This document shows, piece by piece, positions 32,971-45,330 of a stretch of 64,000 bases of DNA. A program made the translations under genes and the position numbers. Position 1 is the first letter of the stretch; every line of letters begins with the position of its first letter. Source of the stretch: Schizophyllum amplum (Eukaryota > Basidiomycota > Agaricomycetes > Agaricales > Schizophyllaceae); assembly GCA_007026445.1 (NCBI GenBank), contig VDMD01000081.1, positions 46,607 through 110,606 of the forward strand, in the 5' to 3' direction. Under the pieces are notes generated by a model. That model was given only the letters and a program-made list of their open reading frames with translations, ran no database searches and was not told the origin of the DNA.

Positions 32971-34850
32971 TCAGGCCCAGCGCGGCTGCCTCGCCCGGAG
33001 GACGTGCATGCCGGCAAGATGAATGTCCAGATTTTTCGCGGTCACTGAGCACGTCGTGTACACGCACCGAACCTTGACCAGGTTCCTCACCGTAACGCGG
33101 TGAACAACCGTCAAGTGTGTGTCGATGTCACTCTCGAGTCTCCTTCTATCGTTCGCTGGAATGTCGTACTCGTGCGTGCATAGCACGCGGGTACCGTTCG
33201 CGGTGACGAGCGGCAGATCGCAGACGAAGCCTGAGCCGGCCTCGGCCTTGCGCTTGGTGCCCCGCAGGCGAGAAGCCTCAGCCTGCTTAGCGACCGCATC
33301 CGCCTCCTGATTTTCCAAGAACACAGCGTCCGACGCCAATTCAATGTTAGGCTTGGCGGCAAAGCTCGCAAGGACGGCTGTCGAGGCAGGTGTGTAGAAT
33401 GTCGCAGCCGGTGCAGCGGGTGCATTGAAGGCCGCGGCGAGTACATGGGCGGGAATTGTATTGGCGGCTAGCGCATTGACGACGGCGAGAGTAAGTGCTC
33501 TGCCGACGAGCTGAGGAGGGGCCGGAGCCGAGGACGCGGTGCTGTGGCGAAGTATGAGTACAGAACGAAGACGACAGAGAAATCAAGGAGCTTACCTGGC
33601 CGCCGGCACGGCGATGTGCTGAGCAGTTGACGCTTGTCCGACGCGCGCCCTGGTTGGCATGGGCGCGATCAGACGGGCGGGCTCGTTGGTAGCCGACTCC
33701 TGCTCTACCGAGGCCTCCTGCTCGACGAGGTCACCGGAGTGCGCATCGAGGTCGCTGGATTGCACGACAAGATGGCTGGAGTGCGCGCTCGACGTAATGG
33801 CCTTTCCGGAGTCGCTCTGGATACCGTTCGGCGGCGTCCTGGGCGGCTGGGTGTCCTTGGATGTCTCCGTCGACAATGAAGCTGAGACCAACGACGAGTC
33901 CGGCGACGAGGAGGACGAGCTCGTCAACGAGGGGGACGAGACCGTCGAAGACGAGGACGAGCCCTTCGACGACGTGGTCGAGCCCGTCGTCAACGACGGG
34001 GACGAGCCTGGCGACGACGCGCCGGATGAATGAGTGGTGGACGACCCTGTCGATGTCTGAATGGTGGAGGACCCTGTCGATGCTTGAATGGTGGACGACC
34101 CTGTCAACAACTCAAGCGGCTCGGCGCAGAACATGTCCATGACAGCAAACACGTCGAGGGAAGTGTCGGTGGAGGACTCGTCGAGGGGAGTGTCGGTGGA
34201 GGACGCGTCGACGGAAGTGCCGGTGGAGGACGCGACGGAGGGAGTGCTCATGTCGAGGGGAGTGCTCATGTCGAGGGGAAGGTCGACGTTCGTAGAGTCG
34301 ACGTCGATGTTCGTAGAATCAATTCCGAAGACATGCGAAGACCTGCGCATTCGTCAGAAAAGAAATTCTCGAGGATGAGTATGACGACGCACTTGCGGCT
34401 CAGCGCGCCACTGCCCTTGTTCGATGAGGTCGAGAGATGCGCGTCCGCCGCCGTTGATGGATGCGCGTTGGCCGCCTTGGAAGGATACGCCTTCGCCGTC
34501 GACGAAAGTTGCTCGACCGTGAACACGAGCGGCTCCAGCGGGGTCTTCTCATTCTCGCTGTCCTCATCGACCTTGCGCTGCGCGTCTAGGACCTTGCGCT
34601 GAGCGTCCTGGAACTTGCGCCTGAAAGCCACCATGAGCGAAAAACTCAGTCGAAGATGAGCAAAGAATACGCACGCATCGCGGTCTGGGCTGCCTGCCAG
34701 GAGCTCTTTCTTGTCGTAGATGCCATTGTAGTCGAGGTCCTCGTCGGCGCGACGCTCTTCGAAGGTTCCCGCAAAACTGTAATCGTCCTGGGTGTCGGGA
34801 TAGGCTGCGCCGGACCCGTAAAGCGTATTATAGGTGTCAAACTCGTCCAT
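32971..34850 (-). CDS. Family B protein, copy 3 (full length, C-terminal Cys/His domain)
   Basis: Model: complement(join(32971..33541, 33596..34342, 34393..34620, 34675..34850)), 573 aa; introns are 50-54 bases at the same places as in B1 and B2. The ATG at 34850 opens MDEFDTYNTLYGSG and an acidic region. A basic repeat RKFQDAQRKVLDAQRK follows, then SSHVFGIDSTN and Asp/Ser/Thr repeats (DESSTDTSLD), long Ser runs and Ala-rich sequence. After GTKRKAEAGSG comes a Cys/His region: C-x14-C, THLTVVH, then C-x4-C-x9-H-x4-H (CVYTTC...HLAGMH). This resembles the ends of A1 and A3, so A and B appear to share a domain. B1 and B2 have lost it. Function is unknown. Confidence 0.75.
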
Positions 34851-37406
34851 ATCGTGCCCGACAGTCGATGTGGGATAGTAGGTATAAGAAGGAAGTAAGC
34901 AGGAAGGGGAGAGCAGCGAAGAAGGACGCGGCTGCGTGGTAGAGAATGCAGACGAACAAAGCCACTACGCCGCTTTGCCCGGCAACACCCCCGAGGGGAC
35001 AGTGTCACATCACGTCGTCACGGTGCACGTGTGTTAAGCATCACATGACGTGCGTGACGTGACCCTTAAACGCGCTTGGTTAAGGTCCCAAATCTGGAGT
35101 TGCATCAGGTTTTGGAGATCGTGGCCCTTATGGAGAAAAATCACATGAGTAGTTGTGGGCGCAGACACAGAAAAAGTGCAAAAGGTGTCGAAGGTGGAGA
35201 CGAAGTCGGAAAAAAAATAAGAGGGCGTTGAAAGTGATGAAACGCACCTTTGAGGGATTTTGTGGCCATGTTCGGCTATCGGAGAAGTCCGGCGTCGGGG
35301 GAGGATATGCAGAGAGGCCAGAAAGCGCGCCGTCGTTCAAGCGCTCTATAACCAGAGTCCGGAGAGGTCCATACGACGAGGAGAAACCAGGCATAACATT
35401 GAGAGAGCGACAGGGCGCGCAACCCGCCAAGAAGCAGCGCGACAATCATCCGAAATTCGTCGATTTTTGCAGGGTTTCACGGCGTGGGCGGTACTTGGCG
35501 AGCCCACCCATAATGTTCTCGTATATGTTCTGATGCTTCCTGCCTATCGAAGGGCGCGACGACGAGCTCGAGAGGCCGACAAACGGGGCGGGAGGCAACC
35601 CAAATGGCCCTGACGCCACTCTCTTCCTACCACCATCATCTCACAGGGTGACTACATCATTCGACAGCGGCGGCTTCATTGGCACCCTACGCTGCATCTC
35701 CTTCCGCATAACTACCGAAATCTATCGACTGGGCGACACCTAATGGCCCTCGAGAGCAAACGACGATGGACGCGCGGCCCCACCTCGTCAAAACCCCCAC
35801 ACCTAGAAGTCACCCCTTCACCTCTCACGACGACGACGACGACGACGTATAGCCAAAGCGACGGTGCGCCCGCGTCTGGGTATCGACGTAGGTGGCCCCA
35901 GCGACGGCGAAGGCGCCCAAGTGTACGAAGGTCGTGTCGGGCACGGGGGCGCCGCCGTTCCCCGCCCCGTGGCTCGAGCTCTCGACCTCCCGCGACTCGG
36001 GGCGCTGCACCTCCCGAGGCGCCTCTCCCGCCGCCGCGGACGAGGCTCGTCTGCTCTGTCGGCAGCGTTCCCGACGACAGGATGGACGTCGACGGTACCA
36101 ACATCAGCTAGAAGAGCTCCGCCCATGGATTCCGTTTCTGAATCCCTGGACTTGGAGTCTTTCAAGGACGCGCCCGTCCAGCGGATAGCCTGTATGCAGG
36201 ACAAGCGAGCGAGAAAGAGGGAAGGAGACCAACGAGGTGCGCAGCGCGATGACTTGATGTTGGTATCTAGCCTGACGTTGCTCTGTAGCCTACCCATAAG
36301 TACATCCAGGCAACCATGGCTACCGCTCGCACTCTATCTGGCCACTTCCGCAGCATGCGTTGCCACCGACGCTGGTTCCCCCTTGGCCCGACGCTGGTCC
36401 CCCCTTGGCCCGACGACCGCTCGATTATTTGCCCACGATTATTTTCCGGTCCCATGTTCTCAACCAACGCCTCCCTCCCGTGCGAACTGTCCTCGGACGG
36501 GATTGACGAGGCCAGCCGACGCATCGACGAGGCCAGCAACGCCGAAGACGCCACGCCGCTCTGGTAATGGAACCTCCGCCCCTAGCCTATTCCTGAATCC
36601 CGACATCTCATGCGGCAGGCCTTCCGACGATCCATGCGGTAGGACCCTTGACCGCCCGAGGCGCAAGCGGCAGGCCCCAGGCGATGTCGGGCTCTTGACC
36701 ACCGACGGCGGCATTGAGCTCTTGACTACCGACGTCGGCGATCTCTCACCCACGCCCAATCGCGTCGGCTCCAGCGGCAGCGCTGGCGATGCAACGTTTC
36801 CGACGCGCTCACCGACATGGACACAGTTGTAAGTTCGGAACGTCACCACGTGGGTCTTCCACGACCCGTGCTCCCGCGTTTGGGTTCTATCATCTAGCAG
36901 AGCAGGCTTCATGCACCGCGGTCTTGAAATCATCGTTCTAATGTCCCAAGGAACGGACAATACGCCAGTGAGCTGTCAGTCGATTCCGTCTTCAAGCCAG
37001 TGTCAGTCTTCCGCCATCACGAATGCCTTCAAGTACCATGGCCACGCCCATACTTCTTCGACGTGTTCGCAACGAAACCAGAGACTAGTAGGCACCGTGA
37101 CTCGCTCGCTTACTTCCCTATTTCCTTCACGTTGGACGTTGGCTCATGCCTCCCGCCATTCACATACAAGACCCGCATGTACATAGTTAAACAACACTAC
37201 AATGCAGTAAAAATAGCATTTTTACAAGTGCAAGGGCATCAAGCGTCTTCAGCTTCCTGTTGTCGCGAGCAACTTGCGAGGAGCTCGCCAGGAACTCGCC
37301 GAATACAGAGCGGGCCAATCGGACCGAGGGCGAAGGTCATGATCGCCATCCCTCCTTTCTTCCTGCCTTCATCACCTCGCGCGCCTAACGCGTGCCCGAC
37401 CGCGCT
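34851..37406. other. Spacer between B3 and the dNTPase gene
   Basis: Aligns with the spacers at 11223-13607 and 20999-23200. It carries the shared B leader (34940-34990), the conserved 35270-35540 segment and a GC-rich 35700-36850 stretch. That stretch has a long plus-strand frame (35864-36832) without an ATG at its start and without conservation of frame in the other copies. No gene is called. Confidence 0.45.
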
Positions 37407-40400
37407 ATGGACTACACAGAAGACCATAACACGGACACAGAGGTCGAGTCCGACGGCGAGGACGTCGTCCACTCCGAGCGCACGCTCAAGGATCCCATTC
37501 ACGATCAGAGTGCGTGCTGGCAGCTGCCGTCGCGTCCTTAGCTGGCTCTGACGCGTCCAGCGCCGACTCTAACGCGTATCCGCCGACTCTAACGCATCTC
37601 CGCAGTCCCTCTCCCCGAATTTGCATGCGAGTTCATTGATACGTGGGTATATGCGCAAGGAAACGCGTGCGCAGGCTGACGGGACACGCAGGAGGCAGTT
37701 CCAGCGACTCCGACACATCAAGCAGCTCGGGACGTCGTACTATGTGTGGCCTGGGGCGACGCACAACCGGTTCGAGCACTGCATAGGTGTGTGCCGCGGT
37801 TGGGCTGGGGGTGTTTGCAGGAGGACTGATGATATCGCGCAGGCGTGATGCACCTGGCTGGTCTGCTTGTCCAGCACCTCAAGGAAGCACAGCCCGGGCT
37901 GGGCATCACGAACCGCGACGTGCAGTGCGTGATGCTCGCCGGACTCTGTCATGACCTCGGCCACGGGCCCTGGTCCCATGTGTGGGATGGACTGTTTATG
38001 TGCGTGCTTCGTGCTTGCGTGCTTGCGTGCAGCACCGATCATGCTCGCGTACATCGTCGATCATGCTCATGTATACATATAGCCCGAAAGCCCTGCCTGG
38101 CCTCGCGAAGCCGTGGACGCATGAGCAGGGGTCCGAGCTCATGTTCGACTACCTCGTCAGGGAGAACAACATCGACCGACCGCAGGCGGACTACGACTTC
38201 ATCAAGGCCCTCATAGCTGGCGAGCCGGAGCGGGTGTGCGTGCTCGAGCCATATTTCCTTTCTTCTCCATGTGTCCTTCCTTCTCCATACCCTCCCATGC
38301 CCGCCATACCCTTCCGAGCCCACCATACCCTTACATGTCCGCTCCCATATCCGCCGTATCCCCCTACATATATCCTTCATGCGCCATACCCTACCCGCGC
38401 GACATTGATCCTCATGCTGACTGTAGAACAGACCCGACGAGAAGGTGTACCTCTTCGACATCATCTCCAACAAGCGCAATGGCATGGACGTGGACAAGTA
38501 CGCATATATGCGGCTTCTGAGTCATCCGCTCACTGTTCTTAGGTTCGACTACCTCTTGCGCGACTCCAAGATGCTGGGCATGATGCATAACGGCATCGAT
38601 GGTGCGAGGTGAGTGATGCCTTCTATCTTTGACTCGTCGTTTTGCTGGCGCTTTCTCATCCTTTTACCCCCCTCTCACTCCTTCTTATCCTGTACCGTCT
38701 CCTTCCTTCACCCCGCTGATCACCACCTGCCCCAGAATCATCCGCTCCGCGCGCGTCATCGACAACCAGATCTGCTACGAGATCAAGGACGCGGACTCCC
38801 TGTACGAGGTCGGCGAGCTGCGGTATAAGCTGCATAAGAAGATATATCATCATAAGACTGGTGAGTTGCTTTCGGGGTGTGATGCGGTTTTGTTGGGTGG
38901 TGATACGGTGTTGGCGGGTTGGGATGCAGTGGTGTCGGGTGGTGATGCAGGGGGTGTGAGTGTCGGGTGGTGATGCAGTGCTGTCGGGTTGGGGTGCAGT
39001 ACTGTCGGGTGGTGATGCAGTGACTGCTATGTCGCCGTCTGCAGCGACGTCTGTAGGGACGAACGTGTGCCGTCCGTAGCGACGAGCCTGTCATAACTTG
39101 CTCGACGTTCATGATTTGAATGACGTACCAAAGCGACTGCTAACCCATCCAAACCGACCGCTGATCCATCTCCTTCGCAGCCAAAGCCATCGAGTACATG
39201 ATCATCGACGCGCTCATCCTCGCCGAGCCGCACCTCAAGATCGCCGAGCGCGTGTTCCAGCCGGAGAAATACGTGCACTTGACGGACGAGGTGATGGGGT
39301 GGATTGAAGCGAGTGAGGATGTGGTGAGTGAGGAGTGTTTGATTGTTGGGGGTGACGAGTGGTAGATCGTCGGGTGTAAAAGTGAGTCGTTGGGGTGGAT
39401 TGGGTTGTTGGGCGTGGATTGGGTTGTTGGGCGTGGATTGGGTTGTTGGCGAGCACTCGATGTGCATTACGCACAAGAGTCGAGGGGTGCACACAAGGGC
39501 ATGGCGCACGAGTCGAGTGGTACGCACGCGTCGAGTGGTACGCACGCGTCGAGTGGTGCACGCGAGGGCATGGTGCACTCGAGTCGAGTCGGAGTAGTGC
39601 ACAAGAATCGGGGCCGCCGTCGATAACCCCTCAACTTCGACGACATCTGCCCTCGCTAACGCCCGCCCACCCCTGCACTCACTAACGCCCACCCCTGCCC
39701 TCGCTAACGCTCACCTACCCATAGGCCCTCCGCCCCGCGCAAGCCATCCTGACCCGCATCCGCAAGCGCGACCATTACCGCCGCGTCGATCACGGGCGCT
39801 TTGGGTGGTTCGAGATGGATATGTGTAAGAGGTGAGTTTTTTGACGCGGTCTCTGTCCTACCTACGCCCTATTCACTCATGCCTCGTCCGCCGTTATGTC
39901 CGGTCCTGGCCATTCCCCGTACGCCGTTATGTCCCGGTCCTGGCCATTCCCTGGTCCTCGTTATGCCCCGTTTCTAGTTATGCCTCAGTCCCGGTCATAC
40001 CTACGCCCCTGGTCCTGGCAAAGAGGCTGACAGTAAGCAACAGGTATCTGACGCCGGAGGCGATTACGAGAGAGGCGAGGAGGATGATTGATAGTGGAGA
40101 GTGCAATTTTGCGAATGCTGCGAGTGAGGGAGATCAAGACGGCGAGGCGGGGCGTATGGACGTCGACGGAAGGCGCATGGATATCGACGGAGGCGAGGGC
40201 GGTCAACTCGACAAGGACGAGGGCAACGCCAGCTACCCCTTCCGCTCGTCCGACCTGCCCGACGACAACGTGATCGTGGCGCTGTCGCCGCTGCACTACG
40301 GGATGAAGGACAAGAACCCGTTGGAGGGGTTGAAGTTTTATAATCGGAAGTTGAACCCGGAACGTGAGTTTGATTGGTTCCTTCTTTCGTACGCGCTTCA

Positions 40401-41278
40401 TTCTTGCATGGGCTCTTCCTTCTTCCATGGGCTCTTTCGTCTTCCAGGCGCTCTTCCTTCTTTCATGCGATCTTGCTCTTTTCATGTGCTCTTCCTTCTC
40501 CCATGCGCTCTTCCGCACCCGCAAGACCAGTCCTTGACACTTCGTTACAGGCGCACGCCCAGCGGGCCCAGGCGATTACTCGACCCTCGCACCGGAGATC
40601 TGTGGCGAGGTTCTCATTCAGATCTTCACGAAACAGAAACGGTATGCTGATGCCCCTTACATTGTCCCTCGGGACTAAGTCTGACATCTTCGCGCCAGGT
40701 TCTACGGCGTTGTGCAGAATGCCTACCGCCGCGTCGTCAAGGCCCTCCTGGAGATGCAGCTGCCCACGCCCGTCCTTCTCACGCCCGACCTCTCGACCAG
40801 TGCCGGCACGCCTCCCGTTGTGTCTGCCCCCAGCGGCGAGCAACTCGCCAGCAACGCGCACCTCGTGCACACCGATAATGTTCGTCACGTGACGCCGCCG
40901 TCGACGCCTCCGCGCGCGGCGCATGGAAGTCCTACTGCGGAACGCACGCCGCGCGCGTCCCAAGGCAGCCACGTCCCACAGGCAAGCTCGCCACGTCCCG
41001 CGCATGGGAGCCCGCCACGCCCCGCGCAGGGAAGCCCGTCGCGCTCCACCAAGCCGCTCTCGACGCTTCAGCAGAGCAGCTTCTCGGAGGTGCCGCTCGC
41101 GTATGATGGTACCCCCGCGTCGCGGAAGCCAAAGTCGAGGCTTGGGCGGTCGGCTAGTGGGCGGGTGTTTGGGGATGCGTTGCCTGATGTGCGGGCTGTT
41201 ACTAGGAAGCGGGAGCCAAGGGAGGGAGACGAGGACGAGGAGGGGAGGCGGGGGAAGAAGCGGAAGACGTCTGCGTGA
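37407..41278 (+). CDS. SAMHD1-like HD-domain dNTP triphosphohydrolase
   Basis: Thirteen exons, 680 aa: join(37407..37509, 37606..37642, 37692..37786, 37843..37999, 38083..38235, 38432..38497, 38543..38608, 38736..38860, 39181..39323, 39725..39831, 40044..40363, 40551..40641, 40699..41278). The family hydrolyses dNTPs to deoxynucleoside and triphosphate. Metal-site residues are present: [17 protein letters not shown] and [17 protein letters not shown]. The GTP-site segment [15 protein letters not shown] is kept, so nucleotide-driven assembly is plausible. Residues up to about 480 align with the animal enzyme. After [12 protein letters not shown] the tail is Pro/Ser-rich, with repeats of a GSPPRPAQ type, and ends in basic [10 protein letters not shown], a likely nuclear signal. 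There is no SAM domain. Several introns carry minisatellites. A decayed copy lies at 13608-15282. Confidence 0.92.
38875..39025. repeat. Minisatellite in dNTPase intron 8
   Basis: Imperfect tandem units built on TGTCGGGTGGTGATGCAGTG, six or seven in about 150 bases, inside the intron between 38860 and 39181. Confidence 0.65.
39395..39451. repeat. 19-base tandem repeat, three units (dNTPase intron 9)
   Basis: Three copies of GTGGATTGGGTTGTTGGGC (the last shortened). The intron lies between the 39323 and 39725 exons. Confidence 0.75.
39512..39565. repeat. 18-base tandem repeat, three units (dNTPase intron 9)
   Basis: Units of GTCGAGTGGTACGCACGC; the third is diverged. Same intron as the 19-base repeat. 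Confidence 0.7.
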
Positions 41279-42163
41279 GGCGCGGACTGGACGGATACGT
41301 TCTTTTTGGGCTGCTGTGCTCATTACACTTATATGCGCTACATTGACATGTGCTACACTTGTATGCTTTACACTTACATGCTCGCGACATACCTACCTAA
41401 CCTACCTTCTTAGATTTTCCTACCCCTTCCCATTCTCCTACTCCTTCACATTCTCCCACTCCTTCACATGCTATGGCTCGTTCCTACATGCCACTTATGG
41501 CTCGTGACAGGGTACTGACATGCTACAGCTCGTTGCTACCTGGATGCAGCGCTGCATTTTACTATAGACTTACTATAATAATGGCCTGGATACTGTACAC
41601 TTCTTCTACACCTTGTTATTATACAGCTTCTTTGTTCTATTGTGACGTGTGTTTGGCGAAGGGAGTGCGCGTTCTGAGCGAAAGGAGCGACTCGGATTAT
41701 GCCTCATGATTAGGGATAACATTCTGGTGAATGTTCACGACGTCCAGCGCACGCTTCAGTAATGGTCAGCGGTTGATGACAGTCACATCACGTGTGCAAC
41801 GACAAGGCTAGCTTGCCGTTCTGGGAATTCCCATTGTTCTCCTGCGGCCTATCTCGTTGTCAGCGGCGCTTCGGCAGGCAACGGCAGCTTCGAGAATGGG
41901 AGTTCGCGCGCGCGAACGCTGCACATGTCCGCACGCTTGCAATGCCGGAATGAGCAAACCTTCGTTTTGCGCTTACGGGTCGTTCCCGCTGGACACATGC
42001 TCAGTCTAACTCGCTCATCACGACAATGACAAAGGGCTAATTCTTTGTGGTATAAGCCTTGTGCTGACACCGGATAGCATCCAGATATAAAAGAGGAGGC
42101 CACAGTGACATTGTTACCCACTCATCCAGATTCTCTCCATTCGAGCGATCTCTCTTGAACACC
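41279..42163. other. Spacer with the dehydrogenase promoter
   Basis: A/T- and C/T-richer sequence with short direct repeats (CTACACTTGTATG and CTTCACAT-like motifs, 41330-41470). No gene seen. A TATAAAAG lies at about 42086-42093, some 75 bases before the ATG at 42164. Confidence 0.5.
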
Positions 42164-43075
42164 ATGTCTCGCGTTATCCTCGTCACGGGCTCCAACGCTG
42201 GCATCGGCTACCATATGGTTCAGCAAATTGCCGCGAAGGACAAGGACTACGTCGTGTACCTCTCTGCGCGCTCGGAGGAGAAGGGGAAGGAGGCGACGTG
42301 AGTGCGCCACACCGCCGATTGTAGACGTGTCATACCGACGACATCTCACGTACACAGCGCCACCCTGGCAAAGGAAGGCCTCACCAATGTGAAGTTCGTG
42401 CTGCTCGACGTGACAGACCCGAAGACCATCGCCTCTGCAAAAGAGACGATCGAGCAGGCCGAGGGCAAGCTCGACGTCCTCGTCAACAACGCCGGTGCGC
42501 ACATCTCGTTCTTCCTATCATCCATCCTTTCTCACCTCCGTATCCTCCCCAGGAAACGGCTTCTTCGACCGCGAGCAGGACCCGCGCATAGCCGACATCG
42601 ACGCTATCCGCGAGGCCTTCGAGCTCAACCTGATCGGCCTGATCCAGACGACGACCGCGTTCCTCCCGCTCCTCCGCAAGGGCGAGCACCCCGTCATCCT
42701 CAACGTGAGCACGGACATGGCCTCGCAGGACTACCTCGTGAATCTCCCGGCGTGCCGGCTGCACTGCGTCGCGTACAACACGAGCAAGGCGGCCGCGAAC
42801 TCGTACACGATCTCGCTGTCGAAGATGGAGACGGGCGTCAAGGGTGCGTAGTCTGAATCCTAGCCGTGGAATGAGGCTTGATGACCGATGCTGTCGTAGT
42901 GAACTCTGTGACGCCGGGGTATACGGCGACGAAGCTGAATGGCTTCGGCAAGTATGGTGGTGGGTTCCGGACCGCTGAGGATGGCGCGGCGATGTTGGTG
43001 CCGTGGGCGCTCCTCGACAAGGATGGCCCGACAGGGAAGTTCATCTGGTTCGACGGAACGGAGCACGCGTGGTAG
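42164..43075 (+). CDS. Short-chain dehydrogenase/reductase
   Basis: Four exons, 253 aa: join(42164..42297, 42358..42494, 42553..42843, 42876..43075); phases close. A class I SDR with a Rossmann fold: TGSNAGIG (residues 7-14) for the dinucleotide, NNAG near 90, the catalytic YNTSK near 165-169, and VNSVTPGYTATKLNG in the substrate loop. The usual catalytic Ser region reads LNVSTDMAS. The length is normal for the family. An Asp (LLDVTD) is present in the adenine-side loop. The substrate is not predictable, and the gene has no clustered partners. Confidence 0.9.
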
Positions 43076-43381
43076 TCGCACAACGCAAGCGTTGTAGTCG
43101 CACAGAGCAGCGTGATAGTCGCACAGAGCACGCATGCGGCTCGCCGTAACACTGTATTATAGGTTTTTGTATGGGCGGCAGTCAGATATGTAAGCGTGCG
43201 CATTGAGTATATTGAGGTCGAGAGGCAAGCGCCGAGGGAACATGCGGCTGAATTGAAAAGAGTCAACTAGTTTCAAGAGGGCCACCACTGCGTGTGTCAT
43301 GTGGTGAGTTAGGAAATGGGGCTGAAGCCCACGTGGTCTACTCGTCATCAAACCAGACTCAGATCCGCCGCGAACCACGTG

Positions 43382-43396
43382 CTAGGGTTAGGGTTA
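43382..43396 (+). repeat. Short interstitial telomere-like tract
   Basis: CTAGGGTTAGGGTTAG, two and a half units of TTAGGG, the telomere repeat of most filamentous fungi, 300 bases downstream of the dehydrogenase and internal to the sequence. Confidence 0.6.
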
Positions 43397-43646
43397 GAAC
43401 TGAGCCCGGTCATCAAAACAAACATTCATATGCCATTATATCCATCCACCGCACACTATCGGATTAAAAAAATACGACGCACGTTGACTATGCGCCGTAT
43501 GTTGTACCTGTATCTCATTCATCCACGCACTTTTTTCGCCTGGTCCCTAGTGACCCTGACAGGTACTGTTTAAATGAACTGCAGCGATGCCGTAGGCAGC
43601 TTGCTGGTCAAGTGATGACGGCGAATATCACGACTCGCTCGAGCGG

Positions 43647-45157
43647 CTAGAAAACAAATAAGAATACATCAAACAGGACCCGGAAGTACGCACAAGTATC
43701 CCGCCAGATGACATCCTCCCGAATAAAAACCTCCTTCCAACGGGTGTCACCGAGAACAACATCTGCCTCGTCGTACTCGCTTTCTGTAGCTTCGTCTTGG
43801 TCGTATCCTTCCACATAGACAGACACCGAGTGCGGCAGCGTACTTTCTAAGCTCCCTTGCAGTAGCTTGACATGACTCCATGCGACCTTGATTGTCCGAA
43901 GTGCTGGCATAGCGACTCCAGGAAATACAGGGGAGTCGGGGTTCCCTGGAAATCATCAGATCGAGTATTCAAGTAAATATCTAGTCACCGACCGTCGATT
44001 TTACCGCCATCTAGTATGAACGTACCCAAACAAGCGCTGCTGTCAATAAGTAGACGCCGTACAACGTCCCATTCCCGATTGCCCATCCAGCTGAATGCGC
44101 GGACGGATAGACGCGTAAGACGAAAGAAATAGAAGTTGCGCAGACGATCACGTATCCCTCCATTCATCCGGATCGTAAGACTGTGGCAAGACAGAGCAAT
44201 CTTTTGCTCCAGATCGACGTCAGGCGTGTTGAAGTGAAGGTCATCCTCTTCATCAGACCATCCCGGGCCCGCTGACCACCCGCCATGTGCAGAAGACATA
44301 TCGATCAAGGTCAAACTGGACAGCCGACATCCCAACGTCCTTCCGTCCCCGGGAACTGTGCGAGACAGCACGAACCGCATCCCCCACAGACCTGTGGCCT
44401 CGAAACGCACATTAGCCACAGTTCGCAGCAAGGTGTCGGCGTTCAAGGATACCCAACAACGACCCAGTGCATGCCAAGCATCGTCGGTAGGGAGTGTGAA
44501 TGTGAGCGACCGGATGCCCAGTTCGCCTTCGTTGATCAGGTAGATCAACAGCTTTTCGGTTTTTGTCGTCAACTGGCTGTGGAATCTTAACGCCCGCGTA
44601 TGCTGCCCCAACATACGGCGTAAATTATCTGGATGACATTAAATTATCAAAGGTATGAGCCGAATGTTGTGGCTTCGACTTACCCGCGCTGGAGGTCGAC
44701 TGAACTGATAGCTGCGTATTCGCACGCGATCTATCTTCTTCGTGCGATGTATTTGCCACGATACCAAACCACGCATATAATGCCGACGCAAGTGAGACCG
44801 CTCTCGATTGAGACGCAGCCCGAGGTCCAGAAGCTGCTCGTCTTTTATTACCGTGAACAGACAAAGAGAATAAGAGAGAACAATCATACGTGTCTGGATG
44901 CGTTTATCGCGCTGGATGTCCTCCAAGTCCTCCCATGCGACCATGCTGTCCCAGACCTTATCCGATACGCAAATTTCCTTCAGACGCTCTCCCCTCGTAA
45001 AGCATGCCAGGCGTTTGCATGTCAAGCCGAGTGAGAATGTGTCCGCTAAGCACAGTATCGCCGTTATGAGCGCCCAGACCTCTGCCGACACAGCGTACAT
45101 CGCGCCCGTGCGACCTGCACTTATATCCTTGGCAATTTGATGATGGGCAATCTTCAT
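43647..45157 (-). CDS. F-box-like protein
   Basis: Model: complement(join(43647..43945, 43993..44628, 44684..44833, 44890..45157)), 450 aa; all phases close. An F-box-like start (SAEVWALITAILCLADTFSLGLTCKRLACF, about residues 24-55) is followed by a long region without clear repeats but with LRR-like strands (LGIRSLTFTLP, LSSLTLIDMS, LTRLSVRAFSW). The C-terminus is acidic (DQDEATESEYDEADV). Such proteins are usually substrate receptors of SCF ubiquitin ligases and are greatly expanded in Agaricomycetes. No target can be inferred. The first intron (44834-44889) is the weakest splice call. Confidence 0.68.
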
Positions 45158-45330
45158 GGTGGCGAAAAGGAACCAACGAGGGACAGCGAAAGGCCGTTCA
45201 GAGAAAAAATCGGAATTTGATATCTGTCTTTGTCATATGTGCGGGTGCCTACATCTGTCCAGCGGAAGGGAATTCGTCAAACCGAGGACGAGGTGAGACA
45301 TTTATCCGACAGGCCAGTTCTTAAACATAA

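Noticed and set aside
35864..36832. Long plus-strand frame (322 codons) upstream of the dNTPase
   Set aside because: It starts at GTG, is Arg/Pro-rich GC-driven sequence, and the frame is not kept in the other two copies.
38236..38431. Frames made of repeated TCCTTCCATACCC-like sequence within the dNTPase gene
   Set aside because: This is intron sequence; splicing 38235 to 38432 restores the conserved [12 protein letters not shown] segment.
38875..39565. Regularly spaced repeats as a possible CRISPR-like array
   Set aside because: Units are head-to-tail without unique spacers and lie in eukaryotic introns; they are minisatellites.
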